The notes below the pieces were generated by a model, which made no database searches, had not been told where the DNA came from, and saw only the letters and a program-made list of their open reading frames with translations. DNA of 64,000 nucleotides from Dama dama. Taxonomy: Eukaryota > Chordata > Mammalia > Artiodactyla > Cervidae. The DNA lies in the NCBI RefSeq assembly GCF_033118175.1, contig NC_083699.1, positions 49,387,001 through 49,451,000 on the forward strand, read 5' to 3'. Both the position numbers and the translations under genes were made by a program. This document shows, one piece after another, positions 54,718 to 64,000 of the stretch; positions within the stretch are counted from its first letter, which is position 1, and each line of letters begins with the position of its first letter.

Positions 54718-56164
54718 TCTTTGGGAGAAACCTAGAAACTATACTCTTGGAATTACTACAAAATATGTCTTCTAAGCTGGGGAGGCACCTACATCTGTGC
54801 AATCAGGCTCTTATCTCCTGCACCCAAATGAGTGCTATGCTAGACTGAGGGCTGAGTTCCCATGAGATGAACCCTTGATGCTGCCAGGCTGGCTAGCTCT
54901 TCCCTATATCTTCTTGACTAAAGCCACATGTGGCCTCCAGAAGGCTTGTGAGTCTGAATATTGAGTTGACCCTTGGAGGAACCTCTGGTGGGTACTGCAG
55001 GCATTGTGTTTTATTGTATGGTCTCTGAAATGTTGGAGCAGATAGTGACCAGTCTCCAGAGAGGCTAGGGAAGAAACTACCAAAGAATGAACTTGGGTTA
55101 CATGTCACGAAGAATGTGCTGTGATTGATGATTAAATAACCAGAGTAGACTAGCCAGGGAGCTGGTGGGGGGGCTATCCCTTAAAGAGGTGAAGTGGTCC
55201 TTTTCAGAGTTCACTCTCAAGATAGGCCCTCACAATCTTCCCATGTAAAGAATGTGTTCAACCAGGTCCTGCATCCTGTTAAAGGGCAGTGGTTTTTCTG
55301 CAGGACAATTTTTAGTTGGTAGAACAGGTTATGTAAACCAGAGCCTGCTGCCAAGTGCCAGACACATGTGAGTTCACAAGCAGTAATTATAGAGCCAGTT
55401 CTGGCATGGATCAGATCCTTTGCTTTCCAAGTGAGCAAACTGAAGTCCAGGGAGGGACAGGTGATGGCACGGTTGCCTAGCTAGTTGATGGCACTGACAA
55501 TTGGAACTGAATTCTTCTAAGTTCAGATTTATAGTCTTGCTCCACTAGCAATTAAATATGAAGAGTTATAGTCTACCAAAGGGGCAGTAGCCCCATACAT
55601 GGTCAAAGTTGGGTCCTGGGCTGGAGGCTTCTCACAGGGCTGCTGGCTCTTGACTTCTGCAGACCCAGTCCTTGAGTAGTAGCTCAGCCTCCACTCCCCA
55701 CCATACCCTGGAACTTGGCCCCCAGAAAGGGGTAGGGGTCAGAAGTCCTACCTTTTAAAAAGTGGCTGAATTCCTAGCTCCAGCATTGCCTGAAGGACTA
55801 CTGATAGAGCTAAGACAAGGGAGAATAGAAAGGCAAGATGGAAGTGGGGGATGGCAAGGAAGGGATTGTAGGTGAAAAGGAGGATTAAAAAAAAAAGTGC
55901 TCCTCTACTGGCCAAGGCAGAATGCTGGCTAGGCTTCCAAGAGCATTCCCAAGTTCTTGGCTGTTTCCTTCTGGTCTTAAGATAGCTCCATCCTTGCCCA
56001 AGTATTGGTGTTCATTGCCCTCTATCCTATACTCTCATTTTGTTGCATTTCTTTCCAGGCCACATCTGCATGGACCATTACCTGTTCTGTGCCCCTTCCC
56101 CATTCCTTACTCCTTTTTTCCTGACATTTATACTAGAAGTCTCTAGATATGACTAATTAAAAAG

Positions 56165-56204
<40 letters not shown>

Positions 56205-57170
56205 TTGCCTTTATTCATTGTAGTTTTAAGTAACTGGAAAAGCATCTGTGCCCTTTAGGTGGTGTGAGATAACTTCTAGGAAAACAGAAACAAATTGTAA
56301 TGGCTTTGCTAGAGTGGAAAGGGGGCATTTGTAGAAAGACTCCAGCAGTCTCCTCTGGGTCTAAGCTCAACAAAGAATTTTTTTTTTTAAGTTTTCTAAA
56401 AAAGGAAACAGACATGTCAAAATTCATTGAAAAATATCACAACTTATACTGTAACTAAACTAATGGATATTGTTTTAAAATACCTCAGTTCATGAAAGCT
56501 GGAAAACATACATTCCCTCTGGAATATATAATCTTAAAAATGTTTTCAAAACTAACCTTCAAAAAATTGCTCACGGAAAGATAATAATTCATGAGCATTT
56601 TCAAAATGGATAATTCCATGAATAGAGAGGTTGAAAAAAAGAGGTTGACTTATGTATCAAGAGTGTGCTATATTCTCCATAAAAAAGTTTAAAATAAGTT
56701 TCTTAACAGCTTCAGAGAAATTTGATGTTTCCATGCCTTACAACTACATTTGTACATTAAAAGCAACAACAACAAGCAGAAACACCTTACCTCACTGCTG
56801 AAAATTTCCATCAAGATTGTTTTATAGTCTGTCTGTCAATATGAAATTCCACCCATCTGAGCCTTGGCATAAGCAAAATGTGTGTCCTTAACCTCAAAAT
56901 AAACAAACAAAAATTACTGAGATCAACTACATGCCAATTAACATAATAGGCTATTTTCACCAAATTGGAACTGGTTGTGCTTCTCATGGCCTGTCATTTG
57001 CCCATTTCCTTTGTTCATTTATTACATGGACGGTGCCTTTAGGTCTGTCCTTGGCAGTCCTGTATGCGCTGCCATGAGGAGTGCTTTTTCCTAACCAGGA
57101 TCATGTCACACAGAAGTAGAAAAATTTATAAAGAACATTTTCTTATAAAAAGGAATATAATTTTATATTT
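54718..57170. other. Intergenic; weak MIR and microsatellite
   Basis: Mostly unassigned sequence. About 55420-55510 looks MIR-like. A (GT)18 microsatellite lies at 56167-56202. No gene was seen on either strand. Confidence 0.5.
56167..56202. repeat. (GT)18 microsatellite
   Basis: Eighteen uninterrupted GT dinucleotides. Probably length-variable. Confidence 0.95.
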
Positions 57171-57182
57171 TTAAAATTAAAA

Positions 57183-57308
57183 GTTAGGGGATTCCATGGT
57201 AATCTAGCTGTCAGGATTCTGGCCTTTCACTGCCATGGCCTGGTTCAATCCCTGATCAGGAAACTGAGATACCACAAGCCGTGCAGCATGAACCAAAAAA
57301 AAAAAAAA
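57183..57308 (+). mobile_element. Diverged CHR-type SINE
   Basis: Head-like 'GGGGATTCCATGGTAATCTA', box-B-like 'GGTTCAATCCCTGA', and an A tail at 57295-57308. It lies directly left of the mariner end. Confidence 0.7.
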
Positions 57309-57316
57309 GTTAATTA

Positions 57317-58673
57317 TTAGGTTGGTGCAAAGTAATTGCCTTTCCATGAACAGTATGAAAAGGCATTCTCCAAGCCAGGCTTCAGCAATACATGAACCAT
57401 GAACTTCCAAATGTTCAAGCTGGTTTTAGAAAAGGCAGAGGAACCAGAGATCAAATTGCCAACATCCGCTAGATCATAGAAAAAGCAAGAGAGTTCCAGA
57501 AAAACATCTATTTCTGCTTTATTGACTATGCCAAAGCCTTTGACTGTGTGGATCACAATAAACTGTGGAAAATTCTGAAAGAGACGGGAATATCAGACCA
57601 CCTGACCCACCTCTTGAGAAACCTATATGCAGGTCAGGAAGCAACAGTTAGAACTGTCCGTGGACCAACAGACTGGTTCCAAATGGGAAAAGGAGTATGT
57701 CAAGGCTGTATATTGTCACCCTGCTTATTTAACTTATATGCAGAGTACATCATGAGAAACGCTGGGCTGGAGGACGCACAAGCTGGAATCAAGATTGCCG
57801 GGAGAAATATCAATAACCTCAGATATGCAGATGACACCACCCTTATGGCAGAAAGTGAAGAGGAACTAAAAAGCCTCTTGATGAAAGTGAAAGAGGAGAG
57901 TGAAAAAGTTGGCTTAAAGCTCAACATTCAGAAAACTAAGATCATGGCATCTGGTCCCATCACTTCATGGCAAATAGATTGGGTAAACAGTGGAAACAGT
58001 GACTGACTTTATTTTGGGGGGCTCCAAAAACTGCAGATGGTGATTGCAGCTATGAAATTAAAAGACGCTTACTCTTTGGAAGGAAAGTTATGACCAACCT
58101 AGATAGCATATTAAAAAGCAGAGACATTACTTTGCCAACAAAAGTCCATCTAGTCAAGGCTATGGTTTTTCCAGTGGTCATGTATGGATGTGAAAGTTGG
58201 ACTATAATGAAAGCTGAGTGCAGAAGAATTGATGCTTTTGAACTGTGGTGTTGGAGAAGACTTGAGAGTCCCTTGGACTGCAAGGAGATCCAAGCAGTCC
58301 ATCCTAAAGGAGATCAGTCCTGGGTGTTCATTGGAAGGACTGATGTTGAAGCTGAAACTCCAATACTTTGGCCACCCGATGGGAAGAGCTGACTCATTGG
58401 AAAAGACCCTGATGCTGGGAAAGATTGAGGGCAGGAAGAGAAAGGGATGACAGAGGATGAGATGGTTGGATGGCATTGCCGACTCAATGGACATGGGTTT
58501 GGGTGAACTCCGGGAGTTGGTGATGCTACAGGTATAAACAAACTTATTTCTCACTGGCAAAAATGTGTTGATTGTAATGGTTCCTATTTTGATTAATAAA
58601 GATGTGTTTGACCCTAGTTATAATGATTTAAAATTCACAGTCTGAAAGCACAATTACCTTTTCACCAACCTAA
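57317..58673. mobile_element. Mariner DNA transposon shell filled with BovB sequence
   Basis: The left end is a mariner inverted repeat (TTAGGTTGGTGCAAAGTAAT at 57317). The right end is its reverse complement (ATTACCTTTTCACCAACCTAA, ending 58673). Both sides have the TA target (57315-57316 and 58674-58675). The last ~150 bp (58523-58673) match the end of an Hsmar1/bovine-mariner-like transposase gene ('AAACAAACTTATTTCTCACT', 'TTGATTAATAAAGATGTGTT'). The transposase body is missing and BovB sequence lies in its place. Confidence 0.88.
57363..58522 (+). mobile_element. BovB segment inside the mariner, truncated at both ends
   Basis: Plus-strand BovB RT region from 'CTCCAAGCCAGGCTTCAG' to 'GGGAGTTGGTGATG', where it stops before the BovB 3' tail and joins mariner sequence. 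Having no BovB 3' end, it cannot be an ordinary target-primed insertion. It has the same in-frame TAG (57470-57472) and G-run as the copy at 53.5 kb. Between the mariner repeat and this segment, about 25 bp may be another piece of BovB. Confidence 0.88.
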
Positions 58674-58675
58674 TA

Positions 58676-59029
58676 TTAACATTAAAGAAAATTTTATATG
58701 TTTCATAGTCCTATCAGTTGCTGCAAAAGAATTTGATAACATTCTGTCATCAAGGTCATTCATTTCTAGCACTGTGACAAACTCCAGGCATGACTATTAT
58801 AAAAGCAAAGTAAATTAAGCATATTATCTAAAGTAAGGTGAAAACTGTAGGGTTGTTCTTTTCCCCCTTGGACTTCTTTTCCCTGCATATTACATTGTAA
58901 CTATATATCAGTGAAATATTTTTGACCTGGATTATAGATTGAATTACACAATAGGACAACTTACCTGTGGGAATGAGTTAGCATGGAAATCTGAATTTCG
59001 AAATACAAAATTTTCTTTTTAATGAATTA
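58676..59029. other. Intergenic, nothing recognised
   Basis: AT-rich sequence without a gene or named repeat. Confidence 0.5.
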
Positions 59030-59288
59030 ATTTTGACAGTGCTGGGTCTTTGTTGCTGTGAGGGCTTTTCTCTAGGTGCGGCAGGCAGACTTCTCATTGC
59101 AGTGGCTTCTCTTGTTGTGGAGCATGGGCTCAACAGCTGCAGCTCCTGGGCTCCAGAGCACAAGTGTAAGGCAAAACTTCAATAGTTGTGGTACACAGGC
59201 TTAGTTGCTCTATAGCATGTGGGATTTTCCCAGACCAGGGATCAAACTTGCGTCTCCTGCATTGGCAGGCAGGCTTTCAGGGAAGCCC
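59030..59288 (-). mobile_element. CHR-type SINE (minus strand)
   Basis: Antisense long-form SINE: 'GTGCTGGGTCTTTGTTGCTG' at the left, 'CAGACCAGGGATCAAACTTG' and 'CTTTCAGGGAAGCCCC' at the right. The head is diverged. Confidence 0.8.
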
Positions 59289-59356
59289 CAAAAGTTTAAA
59301 TTAATCTGATTTCAAGTTTAAAAAAAGTTTATTATAAGATATAGATAACACATAAG

Positions 59357-59670
59357 TTGTTGCTCAGCTGCTCAGTCATGTCCGACTCTTTGTGGTCGCA
59401 TAGACTGCAGCACACCAGGTTTCCCTGTCCTTCACTATCTCCCAGAGCTTGCTCAAACTTGAGTCTATTGAATTTAATTGGTGATGCCATCCAGCCATTT
59501 CCTTCTCTGTCATCCTGCCCCCACTCCTCCTGCCTTCAATCTTTCCCAGCATCAGGGTCTTTTCTAATGAGTCAGCTCTTCACATCAGATGGCCAAAGTA
59601 TTGGAGGTTCAGCTTCAGCATCAATACTTCCAATGAATATTCAGGGTTGATTTCCTTTAGGATTGACTGG
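59357..59670 (-). mobile_element. BovB 3' end (minus strand)
   Basis: Starts with the antisense BovB tail 'TTGTTGCTCAGCTGCTCAGT' and runs through the C-terminal coding stretch to 'TTTCCTTTAGGATTGACTGG'. 5'-truncated. Confidence 0.88.
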
Positions 59671-59674
59671 TTTA

Positions 59675-60160
59675 AGCGGACAGCTCAGTGGTATTAAATA
59701 TTCTCATGTTGTGCAACCATCACCATGACCCATTTTCAGAACTTTTCCATTGTACAATCTGAAACTCTGTACCATTAATAACTTCCCATTCACCCCTCTC
59801 TCCAGCCTCTGGTAACCTCTATTATCCTTTCTGAAGCTATGAATTTACTTATTCTAGGTCTCTTATAAAACTAGAATCCTACATTTGTCCTTTTGTGTCT
59901 TGTTTATTTCACTTACTATAATGTTTTCAAGGCTCATCTGTATAACGTGTCAGTATTTAATTCCTTTTTAAGACTGAATATTTCATTGTATGTAGATACA
60001 TTTTATTTATCCATTCATCTCTTAACAGTTATTCGAATTATCTCCACCTTTCTGTGATTGTGGATATTGCCGCTATGAATGTGGGTGTATAATTATTTGT
60101 TTGAGGCCTTGCTTTCAATTCATTTGGGAGTTGGAGTTAAAAATTCTATTTTTAACTTTT
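59675..60160 (-). mobile_element. Ancient L1 (L1M-type) fragment
   Basis: Antisense wording 'GTGCAACCATCACCATGACC', 'TCTGGTAACCTCTATTATCC' and 'ATTGCCGCTATGAATGTGGG'. The next L1 insertion interrupts it; the shared TATTTTTAACTTTTT on both sides of that insertion supports this. Confidence 0.7.
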
Positions 60161-60164
60161 TTTT

Positions 60165-60753
60165 TTGAGTCCTTAGTTTTTGTTTTTTTTTTTCCTTAAT
60201 TGGATATAATTGCTTTACAATTTTGTATTAGCTTCTGCTGTACAACAACACGAATCAGCTTTATTTATTTATTTTTTTTTAAATTTTTTTTATTAGTTGG
60301 AGGCTAATTACTTCACAACATTTCAGTGGGTTTTGTCATACATTGATATGAATCAGCCATAGATTTACACGTATTCCCCATCCCGATCCCCCCTCCCACC
60401 TCCCTCTCCACCTGATTCCTCTGGGTCTTCCCAGTGCACCAGGCCCGAGCACTTGTCTCATGCATCCCACCTGGGCTGGCGATCTGTTTCACCATAGATA
60501 GTATACATGCTGTTCTTTTGAAACATCCCACCCTCACCTTCTCCCACAGAGTTCAAAAGTCTGTTCTGTATTTCTGTGTCTCTTTTTCTGTTTTGCATAT
60601 AGGGTTATCGTTACCATCTTTCTAAATTCCATATATATGTGTTAGTATGCTGTAATGTTCTTTATCTTTCTGGCTTACTTCACTCTGTATAATGGGCTCC
60701 AGTTTCATCCATCTCATTAGGACTGATTCAAATGAATTCTTTTTAACGGCTGA
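60165..60753 (-). mobile_element. Younger ruminant L1 3' end (minus strand), possibly two pieces
   Basis: The main piece (about 60285-60753) matches the L1 3' end at 42.6 and 47.4 kb. A left piece (60165-60262) has a related but different L1 3' end ('AATTGGATATAATTGCTTTA', 'CAACACGAATCAGC') and may be an older L1 tail. TATTTTTAACTTTTT on both sides is a possible target-site duplication. Confidence 0.8.
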
Positions 60754-61044
60754 TATTTTTAACTTTTTGAGGAATTAATCTTATTTTAAAACTAGTAAGA
60801 AACATAAAATTCCTCTGGGTTTTCTGTGTTCAAATTTTGAGACTCAAACTCAATCCAACCAGCAGCTTCCTTTGGGTCCAGAAGCTCAGCAATGATCAGA
60901 AATGGGATGTTGGGGAGGCAGCCACAACAGGAAGTATTAATATTCCAGTGGCTGTGCGAGGCACGGCCTTGTCTCCAGCCTGAGAGGAACCATCAGTGCA
61001 TGCTGACTTTGTCAGAGGAAGTCAAAGCATTTGAAGGGCACTTC

Positions 61045-61240
61045 CACTCTCCCTGATGCCTCAGATGGTAAAGAATCTGCCCAGGTTCAGCCCCTGGGTC
61101 AGGAAGATTCCCTGGAGAAGGAAATGGCAACCCACTCCAGTATCCTTGCCTGGAAAATCCCATGGACAGAAGAGCCTGGCAGGCTATAGTCCATGGGAGA
61201 GCAAAGAGTCAGACATGACTACGACCGACAGACTAACACG
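61045..61240 (+). mobile_element. Diverged Bov-tA SINE
   Basis: 'CCTCAGATGGTAAAGAATCT' head with a deletion after it, then 'CAACCCACTCCAGTATCCTT' and the tail 'GCAAAGAGTCAGACATGACT'. Confidence 0.88.
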
Positions 61241-62799
61241 TCAAGACTTACTTCTCCTATCTAGCTAATAAAAAGAATGAAGGGTGACTGGACAAGAAAA
61301 AGCCACACACCAGAAAACAAAAGTTTGGGAGGAATTAGAAGAGGCACCTACCTCCAAACTAGTTCTGAGATAATGGAACATGGAAGAATGTTGTCATCAC
61401 TTGGGATTCAGTGGTTTATGGCAGGTCTGGGCAGGTTGGAAACCACCAGGGTGGGACTGGAGGAGGGCAGATTTGGTTGCAGTTCTTTCCAGGTGCAGTC
61501 CAGGTAAACAGGGGTGTGTGTTGGGGCTGAACAGTGAAGGGCCATGCTGGGGTGGGGGAGGTGGTGCATGTATCAGACACCACAGGGTATAACTTGGAGG
61601 ATGCTTGATAAATGCAAGTTTTTAATTGTACTTATCAATGCAGTATTTACTCAGTTTCTGCAACTTTCCTTCCATCTAATCTATCCATCACATCCTTACT
61701 AGACAAATCTTTGAAAATCACCACTTGGCACTGACACCTCTCAGTTCAAACTCTTTTACTGGCTACCCATTAATTATAATCATTGCCTCTCAAGCTTGGA
61801 TAAGAGTAGCCCCAAGGTCATTCAGCTGAGGCAGAAAGACCGAAGATAAACCCGGAGAAGCTCTGGCAGCACCAATTTTACTGGAAAAAGCTTAAGGCCA
61901 AGCATGACTGTTACATCAGAATAAACACGGGGAATATTTAGAGTACAGTGATATTTACATTCAAGTTATGGATGAAACCCTCTTTCAGGTGGAACTTGGA
62001 GCTTGGCCTCTATGCACACTGTACCACAAGAATAAATTGACATCCTCTGGCATCATGCCACCACCTTGGTAGAATGTGGGATGGGAGGGCACAATTAAAC
62101 TCCAAACTCCCTAATCGGGTCAGTTAGAACTGCTCCCCCCTCCTCCCTCACCCAGAGCCATCTGTCCGACTGGTTCATGACCTGCAAAGGTCATGTCACT
62201 TTGCTTTTTTTGCTGCTTCTGCTTCTAGTTAAAGGCACCCGGAACTTTTGGACAAGGCATCCTGCTCTGTCGCTTTTGGCACGTTAATCCCTTTGCCTCA
62301 GTTTTCTCACCTGGTTAACAGCAGGGTTGTGGGGGAGGTTTTCAAGAGTTAACAGGGTATTTACATTTCAGTGTCTGGCTAGCCGCGTGCTCTTTGTGCT
62401 GGACGTGTTAGGCAGCCTACTGTTACCTCCTTCTACCTGAAGATCGCCTCTTCTTCTACCTGAAGACCGCCTCTTCTTTGGCCTAGAAACCATTCCGGTC
62501 TTAACCCCCTCAACGTGGCGCAGCCCAAGCCCACCTGGTCCTTTGCACATGCTGTTAAGAGAAGCTCCCCACCTCATCCCTTACAGTCAATTTTAGAACC
62601 AGCTCAGATGTAAAGAATAAGGTGAAAGGCTCAGCATCTGTTTTTAATTTGTTTCGCTTTACGGAAACTGCCAGCGTATCGAGATAAGCAAAACGCGTAA
62701 TAGCGACGTATTGACCAATCTCGAATACGCGTAAGGGGCAAAACCTTAAAGAGAGGAGAGTGTGTTTCAGGTGTGCCTCCACGCGCCACGTTCCCCATG
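61241..62799. other. ITGB5 upstream flank
   Basis: Mostly unique sequence with rising GC towards the right. Long open frames near 62631-63770 come from high GC and low stop frequency and are not genes. Confidence 0.5.
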
Positions 62800-63459
62800 G
62801 AGCGACTCTCCTCGCAGTAACATGCGCCGATGATGCCTCCGTCTCTCGGGCGAGCGCTGCTTTGGGAAGGAAGACCAGACTGCCACTGCATGATTCCCCC
62901 CGCCCCCTTTAATTCAGCAACCCCGAGTAATCTCTGCCCTCGCATGGAGCGTGCCCTGCCGCCTTCCCGCGGGCCCACTGCTAGGATAGCCCGGCAGACC
63001 TCACCCCGGGATTTCGGCCCCAGCTCCGGCCTCCAGGTGCGCCGGAAGCGACTTCCACCTGGATGCCCTCGGCCTCCCGTTTCGGGCCGGTCCCCGCGAG
63101 GGGCGGAGCTCGGCCCGCCCCGCCTCGCCGTCAGCGGACCGTGTGGCAGCCGGGCGGGGGCCGGGAAGGGGAGAGAAGGGGAGGAGTGAGGAGAGGAGGA
63201 AAGTGGAGCCCGGCGGGCCGGAGCGAGGAAAGGAGGGGAAGGGGTGGAGGCGACTGGCAAGAGTTTGCCGGCGCGCGGGGGAGCCTCCGCCCGGGACGCG
63301 TCCCGGAGCCAGAGTCGCGGCCGCAGCGCGGAGCCTACCGTCCCGCCTCTGCCAAGACCGCCCGCCGGGGCAGTCCCGAGCGGCGACACCCCGGGCGTCC
63401 CGGCCGGCAAGCCGGCGCAGCGGCGGCCCCGGGACTCGGCGGCAAGCGCTGCGGGAGGG

Positions 63460-63564
63460 ATGGTGGCGGCGGGGCGCGGGCCAGAGCAGCCGCCCCCGCC
63501 TCCCGTCCGGCCGCGGCCCCCGGCCGCACGCCCCCGCGGAGTCTGCCGCCCGCGCAGCAGCTGA
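63460..63564 (+). other. Possible upstream ORF in the ITGB5 5' UTR
   Basis: ATG at 63460 in good context (G at -3, G at +4) opens a 34-codon Pro/Arg-rich frame that ends with TGA at 63562-63564, 15 bp before the ITGB5 start. It matters only if transcripts begin upstream of 63460. Confidence 0.4.
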
Positions 63565-63579
63565 GCCGGACGCCCCACC

Positions 63580-63649
63580 ATGCCGCGGGCCCCCGCGCTC
63601 CTGTACTCCTGCCTCCTCGGGCTTTGCGCGCTAGTGCCCCGGCTCCCAG
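63580..63649 (+). CDS. ITGB5 coding exon 1: integrin beta-5 signal peptide
   Basis: ATG in strong Kozak context (CCACCATGC) encodes MPRAPALLYSCLLGLCALVP and RLP, then a split Gly codon at the donor CCCAG|GTAAGC (63650). This closely matches the human integrin beta-5 signal peptide and its exon 1 border as I know them. Integrin beta-5 pairs with alpha-V at the plasma membrane to bind vitronectin and other RGD ligands. The rest of the gene lies beyond the right edge. Downstream position and same strand relative to MUC13 agree with human gene order. Confidence 0.92.
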
Positions 63650-64000
63650 GTAAGCCACGCCGCCCGCTGTGCAGAAAGAAACTTCGTGGCGCCCCGAGCC
63701 GCCCGCCGGCCTCTTGGAGGGGCAGGGGCCAGGGCAGTTGTCGGAAGGTGGGAGGCGTCCTCGGGGACACCCCCAGGTGGCGAGCCGCTGGGGACGACCG
63801 GGTGGGGGGCTTTCAGACTGCGTGCGCCGTCCCGCGTGCGGCCCGCCGCAGCCCCACAGGGCTGTCGTCGGCCCCTGGTCCCCTCCCGGGCGAGGAGGAG
63901 CCTTCCTGTGTAAACAGCCCTGCCCGTCTGCTGACCTAGCCCGCGAGCGCCCGCGCCCAGTGCGCCGGGAGGGCCGCCACCAGCCCCGCGTCGGGATCCG

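Larger units (their letters stand above)
62800..64000 (+). promoter_or_regulatory. CpG-island promoter of ITGB5
   Basis: Very GC- and CpG-rich. Sp1-type GC boxes are visible: GGGGCGGAGC at 63100-63109 and CCCGCCCCGCC at about 63114. There is no obvious TATA box before the coding start, as expected for a broadly expressed integrin gene. The transcription start is not determinable from the sequence. Confidence 0.75.

Noticed and set aside
62631..63770. 379-codon minus-strand frame over the ITGB5 promoter
   Set aside because: Pro/Arg/Gly-rich translation of a CpG island with no conserved domain. The real signal is the ITGB5 exon on the plus strand.
1..64000. Search for a novel bacterial-type or defence-like gene system, or an endogenous retrovirus
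   Set aside because: No operon-like clusters, tRNA genes, phage or CRISPR parts, long terminal repeats or gag/pol/env-like frames were recognised. All RT signals belong to L1 or BovB.

Overview
The window is nuclear DNA of a ruminant, most likely a bovid. The evidence is the density of ruminant-restricted repeats (BovB/RTE LINEs, Bov-tA and Bov-A2 SINEs, a bovine-type L1 family, a mariner remnant) together with split genes that have consensus GT/AG introns. I cannot tell cattle, buffalo, sheep and goat apart from the sequence alone.

Two protein-coding genes are visible, both on the + strand. (1) MUC13, a cell-surface transmembrane mucin, occupies about 10.94-37.9 kb. I could trace eleven coding exons with consistent splice phases (2247 coding bases, 748 residues): signal peptide, a Thr/Ser/Pro-rich domain with a 19-copy 42-bp tandem repeat, EGF-1, a SEA domain over three exons, EGF-2, EGF-3 over two exons, one membrane span, and a cytoplasmic tail of about 68 residues. 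The stop codon ends exactly at a splice donor, so a separate non-coding 3' exon is expected; a poly(A) signal lies at 37902-37907. (2) The first coding exon of ITGB5 (integrin beta-5 signal peptide) lies at 63580-63649 in a GC-rich promoter region at the right edge. The MUC13-then-ITGB5 order, same strand, matches human 3q21.2.

Layout: 1-10.9 kb is upstream flank filled with L1, BovB, tRNA-derived SINE and L2 fragments. 10.9-38 kb is MUC13, whose introns carry dated insertions with readable target-site duplications. 38-62.8 kb is an intergenic repeat graveyard. It holds a BovB copy, a full-length-range L1 on the minus strand (42.6-50.8 kb) with a younger L1 inserted in its ORF1, a twin-primed BovB (52.3-54.7 kb), and a mariner shell filled with BovB sequence (57.3-58.7 kb). 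62.8-64 kb is the ITGB5 CpG island.

The two genes are neighbours rather than partners: MUC13 is an epithelial apical mucin and ITGB5 pairs with alpha-V integrin. No operon-like, CRISPR, phage or other unknown gene system was found. The most unusual signals are the homogeneous MUC13 repeat array with an N-glycosylation sequon in every unit, a ~960-bp near-identical tract shared by two otherwise diverged BovB copies, and the mariner/BovB chimera.
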